A model generated the notes under the pieces. That model saw nothing but the letters and a program-made list of their open reading frames with translations, was not told where the DNA came from and made no database searches. 64,000 bases of DNA from Triticum aestivum (Eukaryota > Streptophyta > Magnoliopsida > Poales > Poaceae), in assembly GCF_018294505.1 (NCBI RefSeq), contig NC_057802.1, forward strand, positions 313,338,209 through 313,402,208, read 5' to 3'. Shown piece after piece: positions 56,678 to 64,000 of the stretch. The position numbers were made by a program, and so were the translations under genes. The number at the start of each line of letters is the position of its first letter. Position 1 is the first letter of the stretch.

Positions 56678-59600
56678 ATTCCTGCTCGCCCTCGAGTAGG
56701 TAAATGATAAAAGAAAGAATTTATGAAGTGTGAATGCTAGGAGGTGCATAAGTTTGATCAATGATAATTTCAATCACCTTTTCTAGCATCATTATATGTC
56801 ATAACAGTAGGTCAACTCATAGAACTTTTCATGATCAAGTAACAAACTATTCATATGTTAAAGTATAGATCATAAACTTTCTTGAAAACTAACAAACAGT
56901 TCTCAGTCATCAAACAATTGCAATTCATCTTATTTTCAGGAAGAGTCTTTGTCAGAGCTTTGATTCAGCAAAATTCACATACTCAACTATCATTTAGTCT
57001 TCCATGATTGCTACCACTCAAAGCATATTTTTAGAACAAATAGTATTCATCGAACACACAGAAAGATAGGGGCTTAATGTTTCGCCTCCCAACCTTTTAC
57101 CTCAAGGGTAATGTCAACAGTAATAATTCATGCTCAAATATATTTGAAAGGCCATATGTGCTTAGATCTTTCCATCACATGATGCTTGCCAACTAAAGAG
57201 TGGGTTGGAATGAGAAGGAATACTACTGACTCTTGCATAAAAGTAAAAGATAGGCCCTTCGTAGAGGGAAGCAGGGATTTGCAGAGGTGCCAGAGCTCGA
57301 AGCAAAAACAGAGATGAAAATAATTTTGAGAGGTATGCTTTCATTGTCAACATAACGACCAAGAGTTCCCAATATCTTCCATACTGCATACATTATAGGC
57401 GGTTCCCAAACAGAAAGGTAAAGATTTTTACTCCCCCTCCACCAACAATCATCAATCCATGGCTTGCCCGAAACAACGGGTGCCTCCAACTAACATCAAA
57501 CCTGGGGGAGTTTTGTTTTGCAATTATTTTTGATTTGATTTTGATCTTTTGATCATGGGACTGGGCATCCCAGTTACCGGCCATTTTCTCGTGAATGATG
57601 AGCGGAGTCCACTCATCGTGAGAATAACCCACCTAGCATGGAAGATACTGCTAAACCGTAGTCGCTACATGAGCGATTCGGGCATACAAAACATATTATT
57701 ATTTGAAGGTTTAGAGTTTGGCACATGCAAATTTACTTGGAACAGCAGGTAAATACCGCATATAGGTAGATATGGTGGACACTCATGGAAGAAACTTGGT
57801 TCAAGGAGTTTGGATGCACAAGCAGTATTCCCGCTTAGTACAGATATTTTGGCTAGCAAAGGATTCTAAATAGCAAGCACCACATGTTAGAGGATCCATA
57901 ACAATATAACTTCTATACAAATATACCCAAGCATAACTCATTATGTTGTCTTCCTTGTCCAACTTCAACTAATTTGCTCAGGTGTGAAAATAATTAATGG
58001 GGCTCGCAATCATAGAAGATGTCCAAGATAGTATATTTATATGTGAAATCTCTCTTCCTTCAATATTCTTTCATGAATTGTTCAAGTGACCAATACAAAG
58101 TTTGCTAACCTTCAATAAATTTACCACCTCTACTTCTTATATGTGAAGGTATTACTCCCCATGGGAAAGGCATATGAAACATATATAATTTCAGATTTAT
58201 GACATTCAATTCATTCAACCATTTACTCATAGGGTATAAGTGAAGCACACGAGTAAATGACAAACTACTCCAAAAAGATATAAGTGAAGATCAATGAGTA
58301 GTTAAATAATTATGTAGCTATGTGAAGACTCTCTCTCATTTAAGAATTTCAGATCTTGGGATATTATTCAAACAGCGAGCAAAACAAAATAAAATGACAT
58401 TTCAAGGATAGCACACATCATGTGAAGAAGCAAAAACTTAGGTTCAACCGATACTAACCGATAGTTGTCGAAGAAGAAAGGTGGGATGCCAACCAGGGCA
58501 TCCCCAAGCTTGAGCTTTTGTGTCTCCTTAATTCCTCTCATATCACGGTCCCCCTAAACTCAAAAGCTTCATCCACACCAAGCTCAACAAGAACTCGTGA
58601 GATAAGTTAGTATAAACCAATGCAAAAACCTTATCATTTTCTACTGTAACAAATCAGTAAAATTATTATTCAACATTGCATACTAAATGCCTCTGCATAT
58701 TTAATACTCCTATCCTCAAATAGAATCATTAAACAAGCAATCATATGCAAACAATGCAAACATAACAGCAATCTGCCAAAACAGTACAGTCTGTAAAGAA
58801 TGCAAGATTCATCATACTTACCTAACTCCAAAAATTATGAAAGAAAATTCCCACTGTAGTAAATTTATCATATCTTATTATGCAAAAGGTTTCAACATTT
58901 TATCACATTCTTACTTTTCTAGGGAATTTTTGCAACAGCGGTAAACTTTCTGTTTTGAAACAGCAACATGTATACTTGCAAAATAAGCATGGTAGAAGCT
59001 GTCCTTGACATTTTTATTGAAAATAAAGATGAAAAACATTAATCTAAATAACAGCAAGCAAATACTAACAAAATAAAATGACGCTCCAAGCAAAACACAT
59101 ATCATGTGGTGAATAAAAATATAGCTCCAAGTAAAGTTACCGATGAACGAAGACGAAAGAGGGGATGCCATCCGGGGCATCCCCAAGCTTAGGCTCTCGG
59201 TTGTCCTTGAATATTACCTTGGGGTGCCTTGGTAATACCCAATCTTAGGCTCTTGCCACTCCTTATTCTGTAGTCCATCGAATCTTTACCCAAAACTTGA
59301 AAACTTCACAACACAAAACTTAACAGAAAATCTCGTGAGCTCCGTTAGCGAAAGAAAACAAAACACCACTTCAAGGTACTGTAATGAACTCATTATTTAT
59401 TTATATTGGTGTTAAACCTACTGTATTCCAACTTATCTATGGTTTATAAACTATTTTACTAGCCATAGATTCATCAAAATAAGCGAGCAGCACAATGAAA
59501 ACAGAATCTGTCAAAAACAGAACAGTCTGTAGTAATCTGTATCAAACGTATACTTATGGAACTCCAACAATTCTAAAATAAATTGGTGGACCTGAGGAAT

Positions 59601-59900
59601 TTGTCTAGTAATCGTCTGCAAAAAGAATCAACTAAATAGCACTCTCCAGTAAAAAGTTTTAGCTAATCTCGTGAGCGCTTAAGTTTCTGTTTTTTACAGC
59701 ATGATCATAAAGACTTCACCCAAGTCTTCCCAAAGGTTCTACTTGGCACAAACACTAATTAAAACATAAAACCACATCTAAACAGAATCTATATGGATTA
59801 TTTATTCCTAAACAGAACCAAAAAGCAAGAAACTAAAATAAAATTGGGTTGCCTCCCAACAAGCGCTATCGTTTAATGCCCCTAGCTAGGCATGATGATT
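56678..59900. other. Non-coding 3' part of the nested element
   Basis: No conserved ORF. Two diverged direct repeats with GGGGATGCCA..C(A/G)GGGCATCCCCAAGCTT at 58490 and 59160, each preceded by GAAGA(A/C)GAAAG words, and repeated ACAGTCTGTA(A/G) words (58785, 59523). Confidence 0.5.
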
Positions 59901-61894
59901 TCAATGATGCTCACAAAAAGATAAGAATTGAAACATAAAGAGAGCATCATGAAGAATATGACTAGCACATTTAAGTCTAACCCACTTCCTATGCATAGGG
60001 ATTTTGTGAACAAACAACTTATGGGAACAATAATCAACTAGCATAGGAAGGCAAAACAAACATAACTTCAAAACTTTAAGCACACAGAGAGGAAACTTGA
60101 TATTATTGCAATTCCTACAAGCATATATTCTTCCCTCATAATAATTTTCAGTAGCATCATGAATGAATTCAACAATATAACCAGCACATAAATCATTCTT
60201 TTCATGATCTACAAGCATAGAAAATTTACTACTCTCCACACAAGCAAAATTCTTCTCATTCGGAATAGTGGGAGTATCATAAGATACTTGAATACTATAA
60301 ATTGTTTCCATATTAAAAGAGTAATGTTCAGAAAAAGGGTAATCATAATCATGACAAGTTTTATAAATATAATCATCACTACTTTTTATAGCATAAGTTT
60401 CATCACAATAATCATCATAAGTAGCAACTTTGTTCTCATCATAATCAATTGAAACCTCTTCCGAAATAGTGGATTCATCACTAAATAAAGGCATGACATC
60501 TCCAAATCCACTTTCATAATTATCACAATAAGATTCAACATCCTCCAAAATAGTGGGATCACTACTTCCTAAAGTTGACACTCTTCCAAACCCACTTTCA
60601 TCAATATAATCATCATAAGTAGGAGGCATGCTATCATCATTATAAATTTGCATATCAAAACTTGGGAGACTAAAAATATCATCTTCATTAAACGTAGCAT
60701 CCCCAAGCTTGGGACAAACATTAATTGCAGCAAATATATTCTCAAAAACATCATCTTCATCAAACATAGCATCCCCAAGCTTGGGCCTTTTCATATCATA
60801 AGCATAACCACTCTCATCATTAATAGTATGGATAGCACCAATAGTATAGCAAACATCATATTCCTCCAAGCAAGTGCCAAAAAGATTTTCAAGATCATAA
60901 GAAGTATCATTATCTTCCCAACCATAATCATCACAACAAGCAATAGGCATAACGAGATCATCATCAAGTGCATCATCTTCCACAATTATTTTTGATTCAT
61001 TTTCATGAGGCACAACAATAATAGGAGCAACTTTATTTGGGAGAGATATGTTTTTACCTCTCTTCCTTTTTATTTTCTTCTTCTTCACCACATCATGTGT
61101 GGGTTCAATCCTCTTTTTGGAGCTCCTTATTAATGAGATTGGTTGAATAGAAGGCTCCTCCTCGTTACCTGATTCATCATAAGAAATAATAGGAGGATAT
61201 TGGGAAGTCTCTTCCCTTTCGTTAGTATTCTCTTCATCCTCTATTTGTTTTCTTTTCTTTATGTAATTGGCAATATAAGGATTTTCAATGCAATTCACCG
61301 CACAATACATATAAATTTCTTCTAGATCAAAATGAAGAACTCTATCAAGGGCAAATTCTGGAATAACCTTAGTTATACGTTTCATTTCTTCATAACCCAA
61401 GAGCAAACTAAGTTCATTATGATGCGCAAGGGAAATCAAGTCATCACAATTTTTGGACACGATACGATCATGAAACAATTTGTATTGGGTACTGAAATGA
61501 TCACGTTCATTGCAAAGTTCACAAGTATGGCTAAGAAAGTTTAAATTTTCAGCACACGCATCTAGCCTTTCTTGCAACCATTTAGTTTCTAAATGCTTAT
61601 GCCTCTTGCAATATCTATCTTCCCTATTTGGTGTGTACTTGCAAACCCAATGCACTCCACAAAAATTGACATGTTTATAGGAGACATTTTCATCATAACT
61701 AGTGCAATCATCATTAGTACCATGGATGTTCAAGGATTTCATACTAACAACATTGCAATCATGCTCATCATTCAAAATTTAGGGCCAAACATTTTAATAC
61801 ATTCTTCTTCTAACACTTTGGCACAATTTTCCTTTCCATCATACTCACAAAAGATATTAAAAAGACGAAGCGTATGAGAGAAACTCAATTCCAT
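59901..61894 (-). pseudogene. Acidic retroelement ORF of unknown function (~664 aa), one frameshift
   Basis: The natural start is ATG 61894-61892 (MELSFSHTLRLFNIFCEYDG). After 40 codons it ends in TGA at a TTTT run (about 61777). One base over, the frame is open for 624 codons (from 61775, beginning NDEHDCNVVSMKSL) to 59901, so a single lost T explains the break. The N-terminal third is Cys/His-rich (HWVCKYTPNREDRYCKRHKH, SHTCELCNERDHF) but not a gag CCHC knuckle. A basic stretch follows (KKKKIKRKRGKN, possible nuclear signal), then a long acidic part with a repeated (C/R)PKLGDA(M/T)F(D/N)EDD(V/I)F motif and ESGFG repeats, and a C-terminal Cys/Leu-rich block (NCNNIKFPLCVLKVLKLCLF). No gag, protease, RT or integrase signature. 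Function unknown. Confidence 0.75.
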
Positions 61895-61990
61895 TTTTTT
61901 AGTTTTCTTTTATAGACTAAACTAGTGATAAAACAAGAAACAAAAAGATTCGATTGCAAGATCTAAAGATATACCTTCAAGCACTCACCT

Positions 61991-62007
61991 CCCCGGCAAC
62001 GGCGCCA
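61991..62007 (-). other. Primer binding site of the nested element (tRNA-Asp)
   Basis: The minus strand reads TGGCGCCGTTGCCGGGG, complementary to the 3' end of plant tRNA-Asp (CCCCGGCAACGGCGCCA), ten bases inside the 5' LTR. Confidence 0.9.
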
Positions 62008-62017
62008 GAAAAGAGCT

Positions 62018-63694
62018 TGATGTCTACTACACAACCTTCTTCTTGTAGACGTTGTTGGGCCTCCAAGTGCAGAGGTTTGTAGGACAGTAGCAAATTTCCC
62101 TCAAGTGGATGACCTAAGGTTTATCAATCCGTGGGAGGCGTAGAGATGGTCTCTCTCAAGCAACCCTGCAACCAAATAACAAAGAGTCTCTTGTGTCCCC
62201 AACACACCCAATACAATGGTAAATTGTATAGGTCCACTAGTTCGGCGAAGAGATGGTGATACAAGTGCAACATGGATGGTAGATATAGGTTTTTGTAATC
62301 TGAAATATAAAAACAGCAAGGTAACTAATGACAAAAGTGAGCGTAAACGGTATTGCAATGCTAGGAAACAAGGCCTAGGGTTCATACTTTCACTAGTGCA
62401 AGTTCTCTCAACAATAATAACATAATTGGATCATATAACCATCCCTCAACATGCAACAAAGAGCCCAGTCAAAAAAAAACATGCAACAAAGAGTCACTCC
62501 AAAGTCACTAATAGCGGAGAACAAACGAAGAGATTATGGTAGGGTACGAAACCACCTCAAAGTTATTCTTTCCAATCAATCCGTTGGGCTATTCCTATAA
62601 GTGTCACAAACAGCCCTAGAGTTGGTACTAGAATAACACCTTAAGACACAAATCAACCAAAACCATAATGTCACCTAGATATTCCAATGTCACCTCAAGT
62701 ATCCGTGGGTATGATTATACGATATGCATCACACAGTCTCAGATTCATCTATTCAACCAACACATAGAACCTCAAAGAGTGCCCCAAAGTTTCTACCGGA
62801 GAGTCAAGACGAAAATGTGTGCCAACCCCTATGCATAGGTTCATGGGCGGAACCCGCAAGTTGATCATCAAAACATACATCAAGTGAATCACGTGATATA
62901 CCATTGTCACCACAGATACTCACGGCAAGACATACATCAAGTGTTCTCAAATCATTAAAGACTCAATCCGATAAGATTACTTCAAAGGGAAAACTCGATC
63001 CATTACAAGAGAGTAGAGGGGGACAAGCAACATAAGATCCAACTATAATAGCAAAGCTCGCGATACATCAAGATCGTGCCAAATCAAGAACACGAGAGAG
63101 AGAGAGAGAGAGATCAAGCACATAGATACTGGTACATACCCTCAGCCCCGAGGGTGAACTACTCCCTCCTCGTCATGGAGAGCGCCAGGATGATGAAGAT
63201 GGCCACCGGTGAGGGTTTCCCCCTCCGGCAGGGTGCCGGAACAGGGTCCCGATTGGTTTTTGGTGGCTACAGAGGCTTGCGGCGGCGGAACTCCCGATCT
63301 ATTCTGTTCCCCGGTCGTTTTAGGGTATATGGATATATATAGGCGGAAGAAATACATCAGGGGAGCCACGAGGGGCCCACGAGGGTGGAGGGCACGCCCC
63401 CCTGCCTCGTGCCTCCCTCGTTGCTTTCCTGACATGCACTCCAAGTCCCCGGGGTTGCTTTCCTTCCAAAAATAACTTCTCCAGAAGGTTTCATTCCGTT
63501 TCGACTCCGTTTGATATTCCTTTTCTTGGAAACACTGAAACAAGGGAAAAACAGGAACTAGCACTGGGCTCTGGGTCAATAGGTTAGTCCCAAAAATAAT
63601 ATAAAAGTGCATAGTAAAGCCCATAAAACATCCAAGATGGATAATATAATAGCATGAATACTTCATAAATTATAGATACGTTGGAGACGTATCA
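62018..63694 (-). repeat. 5' LTR of the nested non-autonomous element
   Basis: 1677 bp, with (GA)n at 63094-63112 (longer than in the other copy) and a TATATATA-type run at about 63333. Contains the promoter for the element, reading leftward. Confidence 0.9.
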
Positions 63695-64000
63695 GAAGGC
63701 CATCCATAGCACTCACGCTTATCTTGCGAGTTTTAGAGTATCCACTTTAAGTTATCTATGAACTGTACAGGCAACCCAGAAGTCCTTTACTGCGGACACG
63801 GCTATTCGAATAGATGATGTTAACCCTGCAAGGGTGTACTTCTTCACACACACTCTTGGCACTTACCACCATGTACACATCGTGTATCTCGGCAACCTTC
63901 AAGCGGAAGCCTGGCGAGGGAGTCGGCCACGACCTGACTAACCACACAAGTCTCTAGTCCAGGTTTATCGCCTATTCGGGTTCCATCCGCAAGGAGATCC

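Larger units (their letters stand above)
55004..63694 (-). mobile_element. Non-autonomous Gypsy-type LTR retrotransposon, 8691 bp, complete
   Basis: Target duplication GAAGG at 54999-55003 and 63695-63699. LTRs 55004-56662 (1659 bp) and 62018-63694 (1677 bp) start TGATGTCTACTACACAACC and end GGAGACGTATCA on the plus strand. The minus strand carries a tRNA-Asp PBS next to the right LTR and a PPT-like tract next to the left LTR, so transcription runs right to left. The 5355-bp internal domain has one long ORF and no protease, RT, RNase H or integrase. LTR sequence is of a common Triticeae type (TGATACGTCTCCAAC start on the minus strand), perhaps Fatima-related; I do not assert the name. Confidence 0.9.
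42255..64000 (-). mobile_element. LARD-like LTR retrotransposon, with two later insertions; runs off the window
   Basis: Minus orientation. The 3' LTR is 42255-46367 (4113 bp), internal DNA 46368-53875, and the 5' LTR starts at 53876 and continues beyond 64000. The internal domain has an initiator-Met PBS at the right LTR and a purine-rich tract at the left LTR. After subtracting the solo LTR at 48503-52559 and one TACAA, the internal domain is about 3.45 kb and shows no gag or pol. Long LTRs around a short non-coding core fit the LARD class (Sukkula is the barley archetype). Insertion site GTACC (42250-42254); its partner lies outside the window. Confidence 0.85.
53876..64000 (-). repeat. 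LARD 5' LTR, split at 55003 and truncated by the window end
   Basis: 53876-55003 matches 42255-43378; after the insert, 63700-64000 continues the match (CCATCCATAGCACTCACGC) up to about 43685 of the first LTR. Only about 1.4 of 4.1 kb is in view. Confidence 0.9.

Noticed and set aside
59901..61775. Start of the acidic ORF at 61775
   Set aside because: That codon is TTG preceded by an in-frame TAA; the natural ATG lies at 61894 in the adjacent frame, so a frameshift is the better explanation.
55004..63694. Copia element (WIS/BARE-like)
   Set aside because: The PBS matches tRNA-Asp rather than initiator Met, LTR ends differ from BARE/WIS, and no pol order is available; Gypsy-type is the better fit but not proven.

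Overview
The window is nuclear DNA from a large, repeat-packed grass genome, most likely a Triticeae species (wheat, Aegilops or barley relatives). This rests on nested CACTA transposons, 4-kb LTRs of the LARD type, Stowaway MITEs with CTCCCTCCGT ends, plant-type GT-AG introns and four assembly gaps (23540-23836, 26572-26844, 30415-30891, 49055-49907). I see no intact ordinary host gene. Almost every recognisable coding stretch belongs to, or sits inside, a mobile element, and most are broken.

Region 1 (1-14.2 kb): a minus-strand CACTA ORF1 gene (Transposase_24 family). Its exons lie at 33-2.15 kb and 10.73-14.09 kb. The two halves are separated by about 8.7 kb of inserted DNA with short repeats of the GTGTGYGAT type. 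That insert holds a broken minus-strand DEDDy exonuclease, two alanine/arginine-rich plus-strand ORFs (one broken by an 86-bp tandem duplication) and a B3-like gene with a 22-nt micro-exon. The 5' part of the CACTA gene has gone through tandem exon-intron duplication.

Region 2 (14.2-27 kb): low-gene DNA with small elements. These include a long-TIR element (17750-18797) carrying a 240-bp Helitron, a Stowaway MITE (22448-23012) with a TTA-flanked MITE inside it, a 40-bp and a 162-bp Stowaway, a minus-strand gene remnant ending in ~92-bp tandem repeats, and GC-rich gene remnants, one faintly like a UDP-glycosyltransferase.

Region 3 (27-41.2 kb): a second CACTA element. It has a plus-strand TNP2 transposase pseudogene (27675-35713), a tail-to-tail GRF zinc-finger pseudogene (36217-36896), several kilobases of subterminal tandem repeats and a clear 3' terminus at 41218. 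Its transposase is split by a 4524-bp solo LTR (29597-34120) with a perfect GAGAG target duplication.

Region 4 (41.2-64 kb): the CACTA end abuts exons of a 'gypsy type transposon' coiled-coil gene. That gene is interrupted at 42255 by a minus-oriented LARD-like retrotransposon: 4.1-kb LTRs, initiator-Met-tRNA PBS and about 3.4 kb of non-coding internal DNA. The LARD contains a 4057-bp solo LTR (48503-52559, TACAA duplication) in its internal domain. Its second LTR contains an 8691-bp non-autonomous Gypsy-type element (55004-63694, GAAGG duplication, tRNA-Asp PBS). That element's only long ORF encodes an acidic protein with no recognisable gag or pol. The LARD's second LTR runs off the end of the window.

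Order of events readable from the nesting: coiled-coil gene first, then CACTA and LARD, then solo LTRs and the non-autonomous element inside them.
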